Assembly (NCBI RefSeq): GCF_905220975.1
Contig: NZ_CAJNBK010000002.1
Location: forward strand, 558,001 to 622,000
DNA length: 64,000 nt
Direction of reading: 5' to 3'
Origin: Paraburkholderia haematera
GTDB lineage: Bacteria; Pseudomonadota; Gammaproteobacteria; Burkholderiales; Burkholderiaceae
The stretch's first letter is position 1. The number at the start of each line of letters is the position of its first letter. Positions 7,644 through 16,884 of this stretch are shown here, piece by piece. The translations under genes were made by a program, and so were the position numbers. Below the pieces are notes generated by a model. The model was not told the DNA's origin, made no database searches, and saw nothing but the letters and a program-made list of their open reading frames with translations.

Positions 7644-9848
7644 ATGGAAATTAAAGTCAACTTTCTCGACAAGCTACGTCTTGAAGCCAAGTTCGATGAC
7701 TTCACGGTAGTGAGCGACCAGCCTATCCGTTACAAGGGCGATGGCTCGGCGCCGGGTCCCTTCGATTATTTTCTGGCCTCGTCGGCCTTGTGTGCGGCTT
7801 ACTTTGTGAAGTTGTACTGCGTAACTCGCAATATTCCTACCGAAAATATCCGCCTGTCGCAGAATAATATTGTTGATCCGGAAAACCGGTACCAACAGAT
7901 TTTCAAGATTCAGGTTGAGTTGCCGGCGGACATCTCCGACAAAGACCGCCAGGGTATTTTGCGTTCCATCGACCGTTGTACGGTCAAAAAAGTGGTGCAA
8001 GCCGGGCCCGAGTTTGTGATTGAAGAGGTGGAGAATCTGGACGCCGATGCCCAGGCGTTGCTGACTCTAAATCCCGATTCCGATGCCCGCACCTATATCC
8101 TGGGCAAGGACCTGCCGCTAGAGCAAACCATCGCCAATATGTCGGGCATTCTGGCGGCCCTGGGCATCAAGATTGAAATCGCTTCGTGGCGCAATCTTGT
8201 TCCCAATGTGTGGTCGCTGCATATCCGCGATGCGCACTCCCCGATGTGTTTTACCAATGGCAAGGGAGCGACCAAAGAAAGCGCGTTGGCGTCGGCGTTG
8301 GGAGAGTATATCGAGCGACTGAATTGCAACCATTTCTACGCCGGCACGTTTTGGGGCGAAGACATCGCGAACGCGGCGTTTGTCCATTACCCGAACGAGC
8401 GCTGGTTCAAACCTGGGCCTAAAGATGCACTGCCGGCTGGGATTCTGGATGAGTACTGCCTGGAAATTTACAACCCCGACGGCGAGTTGCATGGCTCGCA
8501 TCTGATCGACACCAACTCCGGCAACGTGCAGCGCGGTATCTGTTCGCTGCCGTATGTGCGCCGGTCGGATGGCGAGGTGGTGTATTTCCCATCCAACCTG
8601 ATCGAGAACCTGTACGTCAGCAATGGCATGAGTGCCGGTAATACGCTGACCGAAGCCCAGGTGCAATGCTTGTCGGAAATCTTTGAGCGCGCGGTGAAGC
8701 GCGAAATTCTGGAAGGTGAAATCGCCTTGCCTGATGTGCCGCACGAAGTGCTGGCGAAGTACCCTGGCATTCTGGCCGGGATTCAGGGATTGGAAGAGCA
8801 GGGCTTTCCCGTGCTGGTGAAGGATGCGTCGCTGGGTGGGACCTACCCGGTGATGTGCGTCACCTTGATGAACCCGCGCACAGGCGGTGTCTTTGCCTCG
8901 TTCGGCGCGCACCCAAGCTTCGAGGTGGCGCTGGAACGGAGTCTGACGGAATTGCTGCAGGGGCGTAGTTTTGAAGGCCTGAACGATTTACCTCAGCCCA
9001 CCTTTGTCAGTAACGCCGTGACTGAACCAAACAACTTTGTTGAGCACTTCATTGATTCCAGCGGCGTGGTGTCGTGGCGCTTTTTCAGCGCCAAAGCGGA
9101 TCACGAGTTTGTGGAGTGGGATTTTTCCGGCCAGGGTGAAAACTCCAATGCCGAGGAAGCCGCAACCTTGTTCGGTATTCTCGAAGACATGGGCAAAGAG
9201 GTGTACACGGCGGTGTATGACCAGTTGGGCGCCGTAGCCTGCCGGATTCTGGTGCCTGGTTATTCGGAAGTTTACCCGGTTGAGGATTTGATCTGGGATA
9301 ACACAAACAAGGCGCTGTTGTTCCGCGCCGATATTTTGAACTTGCATCGCCTGGACGATGCCGCCTTGGCAGCACTGCTTGAGCGGTTGGAGAACAATGA
9401 GCTGGACGAGCACGCCGATATTGCCACGTTGATCGGCATCGAATTTGACGAGAATACGGACTGGGGGCAGCTAACCGTTCTCGAGTTGAAACTGCTGATT
9501 CATCTCGCCTTGAAGCAATTTGAGGAAGCGCAAGAGCTGGTGGGCGCTTTCCTGCAGTACAACGACAACACGGTCGAGCGCGGATTGTTTTACCAGGCCT
9601 TGAATGTGGTGCTGGAGGTGATGCTCGATGACGACCTGGAACTGGACGACTACGTGGTCAACTTCCGCCGGATGTTTGGTAACGCCCGGATGGACGCGGT
9701 ACTGGGGTCAGTGGACGGCAGTGTGCGCTTCTTTGGGCTAACGCCAACGAGTATGAAACTGGAGGGTCTCGATAGGCACCACCGCCTGATCGACAGCTAC
9801 CAAAAATTGCACAAGGCGAGGGCTAAAGCAGCGGCTACAGCCAGTTAG
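7644..9848 (+). CDS. OsmC-YcaO fusion protein
   Basis: A 734-residue protein. Residues 1-135 form an OsmC-like domain that keeps both redox cysteines: C50 in 'SSALCAAYF' and C112 in 'RCTVKK'. Residues of about 160-560 form a YcaO domain, an ATP-dependent backbone-activating enzyme. Its ATP-site signatures are visible: S217-xxx-E221-xx-E224-R225 ('SALGEYIERL'), E345-xx-E348 ('SEIFER') and a later ExxxR ('ERSLTELLQGR'). The last 170 residues are helical and probably TPR-like. No proline-rich YcaO tail is seen, so an azoline/RiPP role is unlikely. E. coli YcaO has been linked to RimO-dependent methylthiolation of ribosomal protein S12; a similar accessory role is an inference. No RiPP precursor or partner lies nearby. 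By eye the G+C is lower than that of its neighbours, suggesting acquisition. Confidence 0.85.
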   Translation: MEIKVNFLDKLRLEAKFDDFTVVSDQPIRYKGDGSAPGPFDYFLASSALCAAYFVKLYCVTRNIPTENIRLSQNNIVDPENRYQQIFKIQVELPADISDKDRQGILRSIDRCTVKKVVQAGPEFVIEEVENLDADAQALLTLNPDSDARTYILGKDLPLEQTIANMSGILAALGIKIEIASWRNLVPNVWSLHIRDAHSPMCFTNGKGATKESALASALGEYIERLNCNHFYAGTFWGEDIANAAFVHYPNERWFKPGPKDALPAGILDEYCLEIYNPDGELHGSHLIDTNSGNVQRGICSLPYVRRSDGEVVYFPSNLIENLYVSNGMSAGNTLTEAQVQCLSEIFERAVKREILEGEIALPDVPHEVLAKYPGILAGIQGLEEQGFPVLVKDASLGGTYPVMCVTLMNPRTGGVFASFGAHPSFEVALERSLTELLQGRSFEGLNDLPQPTFVSNAVTEPNNFVEHFIDSSGVVSWRFFSAKADHEFVEWDFSGQGENSNAEEAATLFGILEDMGKEVYTAVYDQLGAVACRILVPGYSEVYPVEDLIWDNTNKALLFRADILNLHRLDDAALAALLERLENNELDEHADIATLIGIEFDENTDWGQLTVLELKLLIHLALKQFEEAQELVGAFLQYNDNTVERGLFYQALNVVLEVMLDDDLELDDYVVNFRRMFGNARMDAVLGSVDGSVRFFGLTPTSMKLEGLDRHHRLIDSYQKLHKARAKAAATAS

Positions 9849-9979
9849 GGTGACGACTCATGGCTGGATGCGATGGTGCCGTTCATCCCTTGGCACCAAC
9901 GCATGTTCGATACCAGAGCGACCCTCTGTGCCGGCGTGCATCCGTGTTGATGCCGCTTGCTGGGATGTTCATTCATGGG

Positions 9980-10756
9980 TCAGCCGGTGTCACCGCCGGC
10001 TACCGGCAACACCGTGCCCGTGATATAGCTTGCCTCGTCTGAAGCGAGGAACAGAATCGGCGCGGCCTGTTCGTCGATGCTTCCATAACGCTTGAAAAAG
10101 GCCGATTCGGTGACCTGCTTCACCGCATCGCCCATCCAGACCTTCTCCTGCTCGCTGTCGCCGGCCGTATTGCGAGGGACGCGTCGCGGCGGTGCGTCGG
10201 TCCCGCCCGGCGCGGTGGCGACCACACGGATGTTGTGCTCCGCGTACTCCATCGCCAGTGACTGCGTCATCGCGTTGACACCACCCTTGGCCGCCGAATA
10301 CGGTACGCGGCGGATACCGCGCGTGGCATTCGAGGAGACGTTGACGATAGTGCCGGCGCCGCGCTTTAGCAGGTAAGGCAGGACGGCATGGCACGCATAC
10401 AACGTCGGCATCAGGGAGCGTCGAATTTCCGCGTCAATCTGCTCGGGTTCGAACTCAGCGAATGGTCGCATGCGAATCGCGCCACCGACGCCATTGATGA
10501 GTATGTCGATGCCGCCAAACTTGCGCACGGCAAAAGCCATCGCCGATGCCGCGCCTTCGTACGTCTCGAGGTCGGCGACGAAGCCTGCCGTCTGTGCGCC
10601 ACGTGCTTCGGCAGCAACTTCGCAGACGAACTCGGCGCGGTCGACGAACAGCACCTTGCCGCCTTCGGTGGCCGCACGAAGCGCTACGGCGCGACCAATG
10701 CCCTGTGCCGCGCCGGTGACGACCATGACCTTGCCAGCAAATCGTTGCGTGCTCAT
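9980..10756 (-). CDS. benD: Dihydroxycyclohexadiene-carboxylate dehydrogenase BenD (SDR)
   Basis: BenD oxidises and decarboxylates the cis-diol made by the benzoate dioxygenase, giving catechol and NADH. The 258-residue protein is a classical short-chain dehydrogenase. It has the nucleotide-binding 'TGAAQGIGRAVALRA' near residue 15, the structural 'NGVGGA', and the catalytic Ser and Tyr-xxx-Lys ('VSSNATRGIRRVPYSAAKGG'). 'MRPFAEFEPEQIDAEIRRSL' is typical of BenD rather than of general SDRs. Its ATG overlaps the benC stop by four bases (ATGA). It is the last gene of the catA-benABCD unit. Confidence 0.93.
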   Translation of the reverse strand: MSTQRFAGKVMVVTGAAQGIGRAVALRAATEGGKVLFVDRAEFVCEVAAEARGAQTAGFVADLETYEGAASAMAFAVRKFGGIDILINGVGGAIRMRPFAEFEPEQIDAEIRRSLMPTLYACHAVLPYLLKRGAGTIVNVSSNATRGIRRVPYSAAKGGVNAMTQSLAMEYAEHNIRVVATAPGGTDAPPRRVPRNTAGDSEQEKVWMGDAVKQVTESAFFKRYGSIDEQAAPILFLASDEASYITGTVLPVAGGDTG

Positions 10757-11775
10757 GCGGTCCTCGGTGCTGCGTTAGGCGTGAACTTCTCGTAGTGGAA
10801 GCTGTTGGGCTTCACGCCGTTATCGTCGAAATACTTGCGCACTGCATCGACCATCGGTGGTGGCCCGCACAGGTAAACGTCGACATCACCCTCGTTCAAG
10901 GCCTCGGCAGGCATGTGCTGCGTCACCCAACCCTTGGCGGGATGGGTCGAATCCGTGTCGGCCACGACGGTGGTGTAGGTGAAATTCGGCAACTTCGCCA
11001 GGTACGCTTCGATTGCCTCGACCTGCACCAGGTCGAGGTCCCGGGTCACGCCATAAATCAGGTGGACCTTCTGCTGCGAATCAGCACGCGCCAGCACTTC
11101 CAGCATCGACAGGAACGGAGCCAGGCCCGTGCCGCCTGCGAGGAACAGCAATGGCCGCTGCACGGCGCGCAGATAGAAACTACCGAGCGGGCCAGTCAGC
11201 TCCAACTTGTTGCCTGGCTGTGCGGAGTCGAGCCAGGTACTCATCACGCCACCAGGAATCCGCTTGATCAGAAAACTGACTTTCGATTGCCCCGGTGCCG
11301 ATGAGAAGGAATACGAACGATGCTGGCCGCTGCCCGGAACGTCAATGTTGACGTACTGACCCGGCAGGAAGGCCGGCGCGGTCGCATCCACGTCCAGTTC
11401 GAGCACGATGGCCGCATCGTTGTGCGGCTCCACCTTCGATACCGTCGCGGCGAACCTGCTCTGTTCAGTCTTGCACGCAGTGGAAGAGGCGGGCACTGCA
11501 ATCACGCAATCGCTTTGCGGCACCATCTGGCAGGTGAGTACAAGGCCACTGTCTTTCTCGTCGTCGCTCAGCGCGTCTTCGATGTAGTCGTCGCCAAGGT
11601 CATAGCTGCCGCTTTCGGCGCGGCATTTGCAGGTACCGCACACGCCATCGGAGCAATCCATTGGCAGGTTAATTTTCGCGCGAAAGGCGGCATCAAGCAC
11701 CTTCTCGCCCGGCTTGCATGCGACGAAGCGGGTCACGCCGTCCTCGAAGTTCAGTGCAATGTTGTACATGGACAT
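10753..11775 (-). CDS. benC: Benzoate 1,2-dioxygenase reductase BenC
   Basis: BenC carries electrons from NADH to the BenAB oxygenase. The 340-residue protein has an N-terminal plant-type [2Fe-2S] ferredoxin domain with ligands C41, C46, C49 and C82 ('CSDGVCGTCKC', 'LTCQMV'). An FAD-binding barrel follows ('GQYVNIDVPGSGQHRSYSFSS'), then an NAD-binding domain ('LLFLAGGTGLAPFLSML', 'VYLCGPPPMVDAVRKYF'). This order and length match BenC/XylZ. A good AGAGGAGA ribosome site precedes the start. It follows benB after about 40 bases and overlaps benD. Confidence 0.95.
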   Translation of the reverse strand: MSMYNIALNFEDGVTRFVACKPGEKVLDAAFRAKINLPMDCSDGVCGTCKCRAESGSYDLGDDYIEDALSDDEKDSGLVLTCQMVPQSDCVIAVPASSTACKTEQSRFAATVSKVEPHNDAAIVLELDVDATAPAFLPGQYVNIDVPGSGQHRSYSFSSAPGQSKVSFLIKRIPGGVMSTWLDSAQPGNKLELTGPLGSFYLRAVQRPLLFLAGGTGLAPFLSMLEVLARADSQQKVHLIYGVTRDLDLVQVEAIEAYLAKLPNFTYTTVVADTDSTHPAKGWVTQHMPAEALNEGDVDVYLCGPPPMVDAVRKYFDDNGVKPNSFHYEKFTPNAAPRTA

Positions 11776-11815
11776 GTTGTCTCCTCTACTTCCAGTTTCC
11801 TCACGCCGCCCGACA

Positions 11816-12304
11816 TCAAACGTGGTAAATGTCGAGCACCTGGCGGATGTAGTCGTTCTTCAGCACAATTCTCTTGCTGGCGATCAACAAGGCGTCGTCG
11901 ACCTTTCGCAAAGTAACGAACATCGTGCCGAAGAAATGGTCGTTGATTCTGTAGCGGTGGCTGAGCGTGTCGAAGTTGTAGCGCACGTCCACTTCGTTGC
12001 CGCGGTCGGCCAGCACTTCCACATTGGTGACGTTGTGGCTGGTCCGCGGTTCTGGCATCGAAGCACTGCTGCGTTCGGTCTTGATGCGGAACACCCGGTC
12101 TTCCAGGCCGCCACGGTCCGGGTAGTACATCAGCGAAATCTGACTCTCGTGGTCATCGGTGAGCTGGTCGTCGTCATCCCACGCCGGCATCCAGTAGGTG
12201 ACGTCCTCGGCATAGCAGGCTAGCCAATCGTCCCACTGGCGGTCATCGAGCAGGCGCGCTTCGCGGTATAGCACCGCGCAGATTGTCTGGTAGTCGAAGC
12301 TCAT
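11816..12304 (-). CDS. benB: Benzoate 1,2-dioxygenase small (beta) subunit BenB
   Basis: The 162-residue beta subunit packs against the BenA catalytic subunit in the hetero-oligomeric oxygenase. It has the SnoaL-like fold of ring-hydroxylating dioxygenase beta subunits: '[31 protein letters not shown]', '[18 protein letters not shown]' and '[12 protein letters not shown]', ending '[10 protein letters not shown]'. I start it at the ATG at 12304 because this overlaps the benA stop as ATGA and opens the family sequence; the frame upstream encodes out-of-frame benA. There are no catalytic residues of its own, as expected. Confidence 0.95.
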   Translation of the reverse strand: MSFDYQTICAVLYREARLLDDRQWDDWLACYAEDVTYWMPAWDDDDQLTDDHESQISLMYYPDRGGLEDRVFRIKTERSSASMPEPRTSHNVTNVEVLADRGNEVDVRYNFDTLSHRYRINDHFFGTMFVTLRKVDDALLIASKRIVLKNDYIRQVLDIYHV

Positions 12305-13659
12305 GCCATGGTCTCCTCTTGTTCTTTTTTCAGTCCGTCGCGCATCACCTGAACCCAGTATTCGTGCTGGCATACAAACAGGCCTTCGTCTTCGCTGCGC
12401 TCGCCTGAGATAACCGGCTTGATACCCATCGTCTTCGCGTTCTCGTCCGGACCATCGACCCACAACGGCGCCCCGCGCGAAAGGTCGTTCCACAACGCGG
12501 TGGTGCCGGCATAGCCCGCCTGGCAAGCGCGGAACTCTTCAAGGTCATCTGCGGTGCCCATGCCCGTGACGTTAAAGAAATCCTCGTATTGGCGAATGCG
12601 GGTAGCCCGGTCGGCTGCGCTCTCACCCTTCGGGGCAAAGCAGAAGATGGTGACTTCGGTCTTGTCTACGGCGAGCGGGCGTACCACGCGAATCTGGGTG
12701 CTGAACTGGTCCATCAGGAACACGTTCGGATACAGGCACAGGTTTCGAGTCTGGTTGACGATAAATTCCGCCTTGACTTCGCCGACGCGTGCCTTGATTT
12801 CTTCGCGGTACTGATAGACCGGTCGCACGTCCGGGTTCATCGTCTGGGTCCACAACAGAATGTGGCCGTGGTCGAACCCGTACACGCCGGCTACCGACTT
12901 GCTCCAGCTGTTCGCGTCCACCGCCTTCGTGCCATCGACCTTGCGGCGGTCCATCGTCGCGGCGTAGTTCCAGTGCACGGTGCTGACGTGGTAGCCATCG
13001 CAGCCGTTCTCCATCTGCATCTTCCAGTTGCCGTCGTAGATGTACGAGGAGTTGCCCCGCAATACTTCCAGCCCGTTCGCGGCCTGGTCGACGATCTGGT
13101 CGATGATGACTTTGGTCTCGCCGAGGTAGTCCTCCAGCGGCATTGCGTCCGCGTTGAGACTGCCGAACAGGAAGCCGCGATAGCTCTGGAAGCGTGCGAC
13201 TTTTTTCAGGTCGTGCGAGCCGTTGGTGTTGAACTGCACCGGGTATTCGGTGGTCTTCACGTCCTTCACTTTCAGTAGCTTGCCGGTGTTAGCGAAACTC
13301 CAGCCGTGGAACGGACAGGTGAAAGTGCCTTTGTTGCCGTGCTTTTTCCGGCAAAGCATCGCGCCTTTGTGCGCGCAGGCGTTAATGACCGCGTGCAGTT
13401 CGCCGTTTTTGTCGCGCGTGATCACGATGGGTTGACGGCCGATCCAGGTGGTGTAGTAGTCGTTGTTGTCGGGAATCTGGCTTTCGTGAGCCAGGTACAC
13501 CCAGTTGCTCTCGAAGATGTGTTTCATCTCGAGCTCAAACAAATCGGCGTTGGTGAAAATATCGCGGCGGCAACGGAATACACCGTTCTGCTTGTCGTCC
13601 TGAACGGCGGTATGCAGCAGTTCATCCAGTTGCGAGGCTTTGTCGATAATTGCAGACAT
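12301..13659 (-). CDS. benA: Benzoate 1,2-dioxygenase large (alpha) subunit BenA
   Basis: BenA is the catalytic Rieske oxygenase that cis-dihydroxylates benzoate at carbons 1 and 2. The 452-residue protein has Rieske ligands C95-x-H97 and C115-xx-H118 ('CAHKGAMLC', 'CPFHGWSF'). The mononuclear iron site is D221-xx-H224-xxxx-H229 ('DGYHVSTVH'), where D221 is the residue bridging neighbouring subunits. The length and the C-terminal '[23 protein letters not shown]' region fit BenA/XylX. It sits 113 bases after catA on the same strand and overlaps benB by four bases. Confidence 0.96.
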   Translation of the reverse strand: MSAIIDKASQLDELLHTAVQDDKQNGVFRCRRDIFTNADLFELEMKHIFESNWVYLAHESQIPDNNDYYTTWIGRQPIVITRDKNGELHAVINACAHKGAMLCRKKHGNKGTFTCPFHGWSFANTGKLLKVKDVKTTEYPVQFNTNGSHDLKKVARFQSYRGFLFGSLNADAMPLEDYLGETKVIIDQIVDQAANGLEVLRGNSSYIYDGNWKMQMENGCDGYHVSTVHWNYAATMDRRKVDGTKAVDANSWSKSVAGVYGFDHGHILLWTQTMNPDVRPVYQYREEIKARVGEVKAEFIVNQTRNLCLYPNVFLMDQFSTQIRVVRPLAVDKTEVTIFCFAPKGESAADRATRIRQYEDFFNVTGMGTADDLEEFRACQAGYAGTTALWNDLSRGAPLWVDGPDENAKTMGIKPVISGERSEDEGLFVCQHEYWVQVMRDGLKKEQEETMA

Positions 13660-13772
13660 GAGTGCTCTCCCTACGCGTGCGCCAGGTGATGGAGCACGCG
13701 CATCGGTGTCGAAAGATTCTTGCGAAAGATTGAGCGGCAGCAGGGGTACGACGTAGCCGCCGCGTTCAGCGG

Positions 13773-14705
13773 TCAGGTGGTAGCAGACGCACGCAGACGA
13801 TGGACGACCTGGTTATCCTTGCCCTGAACCAGCGGAGTCAACTCGATGTTGAACTCGATTTCCTTGTACGCGTCAGCCTTCATACCCAACGCAGTGCCGC
13901 CGGTCTTGTCGACGACAGGTGGAATCAAGTCCTCGCGGGTCGCGTAGGCGAAGTCATCCCAGATCAGCGGGTCGCCCTCAATATTGATTTGCGTCGTCAG
14001 CTTGCGGTACTTGTCGCTGGTGACGAAGAAGTGCACATGCGCCGGACGGTTGCCATGGCGGGCGAGCACGTTCAACAACTGCTGAGTCGCGCCCTGCGGC
14101 GGGCAACCGTAGCCCACCGGCATGAGCGTACGGAATTCGTACTTGCCGTCGACACCCGTGCTGAGCGCACCGCGGAGATTGAACTCGCTCTGCGCGCCGG
14201 TCGGGTCGAAGTGCGAATAGAAGCCGTTTGAATTGGCGTGCCAGCACTCGACCACCGCACCTGCGACGGGCTTGCCGTCCGGGCCGGTTACGGTGCCGCG
14301 GATGACGAGCGGGCCTGCATCCGGGTCGGGATCGATGTCAATTTTGGACACCCCATCGCGCACCGGCGCACCGGCGACATACAGTGGACCTTCGATAGTA
14401 CGTGGCGTGCCACCGATGTCGGCCGCCTGGTCCGCGGCATCCATGCGAATGTCGAGATACTTCTCCAGACCGAGACCCGCGGCAAGCAACGCCGCTTCGC
14501 CGTCCTGGCCGAGCTTGTTGAAATAATGAACGCCGGCCCAGATTTCGTCGGGCGTCATGTCGAGGTCGTCGATGGCCTTGAACAGATCGCCCAGCAGGCG
14601 ATGGACGATCTGCCTGGCGCGAGCACTGCCGTCCTGGCTACCGACGTTAGCAGCAGCCTTCAGCAGGTCCTGCGCTTCCTTCGTATCGAACACTTTGACG
14701 CTCAT
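13773..14705 (-). CDS. catA: Catechol 1,2-dioxygenase
   Basis: CatA cleaves catechol between the hydroxyls (intradiol) to cis,cis-muconate, directly using the BenD product. The 310-residue protein has the N-terminal helical dimerisation domain and the beta-sandwich iron domain. All four Fe(III) ligands are visible: Y163 ('GFYSHF'), Y199 ('PVGYG'), H223 and H225 ('PAHVHFF'). It is the first gene of the minus-strand unit, ahead of benABCD. The downstream muconate genes catB and catC are not in the window. It is divergent from a LysR gene with a 172-base gap that carries a BenM-like site. Confidence 0.96.
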   Translation of the reverse strand: MSVKVFDTKEAQDLLKAAANVGSQDGSARARQIVHRLLGDLFKAIDDLDMTPDEIWAGVHYFNKLGQDGEAALLAAGLGLEKYLDIRMDAADQAADIGGTPRTIEGPLYVAGAPVRDGVSKIDIDPDPDAGPLVIRGTVTGPDGKPVAGAVVECWHANSNGFYSHFDPTGAQSEFNLRGALSTGVDGKYEFRTLMPVGYGCPPQGATQQLLNVLARHGNRPAHVHFFVTSDKYRKLTTQINIEGDPLIWDDFAYATREDLIPPVVDKTGGTALGMKADAYKEIEFNIELTPLVQGKDNQVVHRLRASATT

Positions 14706-14764
14706 GTCTTCTCCTGAATCTCTATTTTCTCTGGGTAAACCCTTGGTTTGGCGCCCGATTGAAT

Positions 14765-14779
14765 ATGCCTGAGAGGTAT
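14765..14779. promoter_or_regulatory. BenM/CatM-type LysR binding site candidate
   Basis: ATGC-N7-GTAT lies in the catA/LysR divergent gap, one mismatch from ATAC-N7-GTAT, the recognition pattern known for BenM and CatM of Acinetobacter. It is 60 bases upstream of catA, a fitting position for muconate- or benzoate-responsive activation. The match is by inspection. Confidence 0.5.
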
Positions 14780-14877
14780 AATGGGTGCTGAAAAAGAGTG
14801 TGAATGCAGAATAATGGACGCCGGAAGGCGCCGTCCAACACTGATTTAGTATCGGTCTATATCCACGAGGTATTGAA

Positions 14878-15801
14878 ATGGAGTTGCGGCATCTTCGCTA
14901 TTTCGTCGCCGTAGCCGAGGAACGCAATTTCACGCGCGCGGCACAGCGGCTGAACATGGCCCAACCGCCTTTGAGCCGTCAGATACAGCAACTTGAAGAG
15001 ATTCTTGAGGTGCAGTTATTCCAGCGCGACTCGCGCCCGTTGAAGCTAACGGAGACGGGTAAGTTTTTCTATGCTCATGCCGTCCAACTGCTGGCTCAGA
15101 CGTCCGAACTCGAATCAATGACGAGGCGCGTGGGCAACATCGAGCGCAGTCTCTCTGTCGGTTTCGTGGGTTCGACGTTGTACGGAATGCTGCCAAAAAT
15201 CATCCGGCGCTTTCGCGACGAGAACACGACCGTCGAACTCAGCCTCCATGAGATGTCGACGATGGACCAGATTCGGGCGCTGAAAGACGGTCAGATTGAT
15301 GTCGGGTTCGGCCGTATCCGGCATGAGGACGCAAACATCCGTCGGGTGATTCTTCGCGAGGAGAAGATGATTGTCGCGTTCCCGGAGGGCCATGCACTCT
15401 CACTGGGTAAGCCTGTCCTCGCTCTCAGCGACCTGGTCAACGAGACACTGATTATTTTCCCTAAGGCGCCGCGGCCCAGTTATGCGGACCAGGTGCTGTC
15501 GGCATTCGCAGACCGTGGCCTCAAGCCTCGCCGGATATATGAAGTACGGGAGTTGCAGATTGCGCTAGGCCTCGTCGCCGCGGGGGAGGGAATTTCTGTC
15601 GTTCCGAGCAGCGTGTATGGCCTGAAGCGAGACGATGTGAGTTACAAAGAACTGGACGACCCCACGCTGGTATCCCCAATCATCATGAGCATGCGAATGC
15701 TCGACGAGTCGCGGGACCTTCAGGAACTGCTTGAACTCATCTATCGGTTGTACGAGGAGGAAAGGGTACCTTACGCGCCCCGTAACGATGTCGGGCGGTG
15801 A
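14878..15801 (+). CDS. LysR regulator of the BenM/CatM/CatR type
   Basis: A 307-residue LysR-type regulator. The N-terminal winged helix-turn-helix is 'MELRHLRYFVAVAEERNFTRAAQRLNMAQPPLSRQIQQLE', followed by the linker helix and the effector domain. The first 60 residues strongly resemble BenM, CatM and CatR, and the gene is divergent from catA-benABCD. It is therefore very likely the activator of that unit, with muconate and perhaps benzoate as effectors. Whether it acts like BenM (two effectors) or CatM (muconate only) cannot be told from sequence alone. A GAGG-like ribosome site lies close to the ATG. Confidence 0.9.
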   Translation: MELRHLRYFVAVAEERNFTRAAQRLNMAQPPLSRQIQQLEEILEVQLFQRDSRPLKLTETGKFFYAHAVQLLAQTSELESMTRRVGNIERSLSVGFVGSTLYGMLPKIIRRFRDENTTVELSLHEMSTMDQIRALKDGQIDVGFGRIRHEDANIRRVILREEKMIVAFPEGHALSLGKPVLALSDLVNETLIIFPKAPRPSYADQVLSAFADRGLKPRRIYEVRELQIALGLVAAGEGISVVPSSVYGLKRDDVSYKELDDPTLVSPIIMSMRMLDESRDLQELLELIYRLYEEERVPYAPRNDVGR

Positions 15802-15912
15802 TACTCGCTTACTGTCCGACGCCCCACCAGTATGAAACCTCCCAGGTAGCCTGAAACGATTGACCGGCGTGTACTAGAGTGTACTTACGACGCCTTCAAC
15901 GGAGGTTCTTCC

Positions 15913-16140
15913 ATGGATACTCATGCGATTCTGGGCATGATTCACGCCGAAGAGGCTTTACTGGTCTCCATCGTACGGTCGTTACCACCGGACATACGAC
16001 GCACGGTCGCCAACGATTTTCATGAACAAGTCGAACTCGCCGGGACTTCGCACCTGAATCCGACAACCGATCGACAAGCGAGCGACGCGTTCAAGGCTCA
16101 TATCAGAAGATTGTCGATCATGCTTGCCTCGTTGTCGTGA
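15913..16140 (+). CDS. Small protein of unknown function
   Basis: A 75-residue soluble, mostly helical protein that I do not recognise ('MDTHAILGMIHAEEALLVSIVRS' at the start). A strong GGAGG ribosome site sits at proper distance before the ATG, which supports a real gene. It has no signal peptide, cysteine or metal motif. It follows the LysR gene by 111 bases and is convergent with the MaoC gene, so it probably has its own promoter. Confidence 0.6.
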   Translation: MDTHAILGMIHAEEALLVSIVRSLPPDIRRTVANDFHEQVELAGTSHLNPTTDRQASDAFKAHIRRLSIMLASLS

Positions 16141-16288
16141 AGAGACGTTAGAAGACGCTTGCATCGATCTGCCCTTGCCGGACACGGCCGAGTTCGGCCG
16201 GGAATTTCAGCGCGCCGCCGGGCGGGCGATGATGGATCGCCACGTGAGCGATCTTGCCTTCCGCGATCTTCGTACCGCGTGTTCGGTG

Positions 16289-16741
16289 TCAGGCGGACCG
16301 GCGCGCGACGATCAGCTTTGCGCTCAGGTTCTGCACGACATCGCCATGCTGATTGATCGTTCTGGAGCGCAGCACCAGCATTCCGCGATCGGTGCGCGAA
16401 CGAGAGGGGATCAGCTCCACGACTTCGCTTTCGACATGCAGCACGTCGCCGGGGCGCGTCGGCATCTTCCATTCGATCTCGGCGCCGGCGCCGAGCACGC
16501 CGTTGGCCAGCTTCGGGCCACCGGAGACGAGCAGACGCATCGTGACCGCTGCGGTATGCCAGCCGCTCGCGGCGAGTCCGCCGAACATCGTGCCGCGCGC
16601 GGCTTCATCGTCGAGATGGAACGGCTGCGGATCGAACTCCGCGGCGAACCGTTTGATATCGGCAGCGCTGACTTCATGCGTACCGGTGGTGAAGGTGTCG
16701 CCGACCTTGATGTCGTCGAAATAGAGCGTCTGCTGACTCAT
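16289..16741 (-). CDS. MaoC-like dehydratase (hot-dog fold)
   Basis: A 150-residue single hot-dog domain with the (R)-specific enoyl-CoA hydratase pattern. 'FAAEFDPQPFHLDDEAARGTMFGGLAASGWHTAAVTMRLL' contains the catalytic Asp and His of the hydratase 2 motif (D-P-x-x-x-H). 'VGDTFTTGTHEVSAADIKRFA' is the usual opening. It probably hydrates an enoyl thioester; the substrate is unknown. I start at the ATG at 16741 because family members open 'MSQQTLYFDDIKVGD'; the longer frame is not conserved in character. It stands alone, with lrgB ending the next unit upstream. Confidence 0.88.
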   Translation of the reverse strand: MSQQTLYFDDIKVGDTFTTGTHEVSAADIKRFAAEFDPQPFHLDDEAARGTMFGGLAASGWHTAAVTMRLLVSGGPKLANGVLGAGAEIEWKMPTRPGDVLHVESEVVELIPSRSRTDRGMLVLRSRTINQHGDVVQNLSAKLIVARRSA

Positions 16742-16884
16742 GACCCTGTCCTTTGAAGCTGAGGATGGCGGGCCGACCGAATGATTTCGTTCGCTGTCCC
16801 GCAGGTATTGCGTATGGGAGCATTCAGGGAACCGACATTGCCAGAATATATCGCGCAATGTCGCAGCGAGGTGAGTCCGTCGCG

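Noticed and set aside
7644..9848. YcaO gene as part of a RiPP (thiazole/oxazole peptide) cluster
   Set aside because: No precursor-like small gene, dehydrogenase or E1-like partner lies nearby, and the proline-rich YcaO tail is missing.
9875..9897. Hairpin GGTGCC/GGCACC between the YcaO gene and benD as a terminator
   Set aside because: Only 6 bp with an 11-base loop and no T run on either strand.
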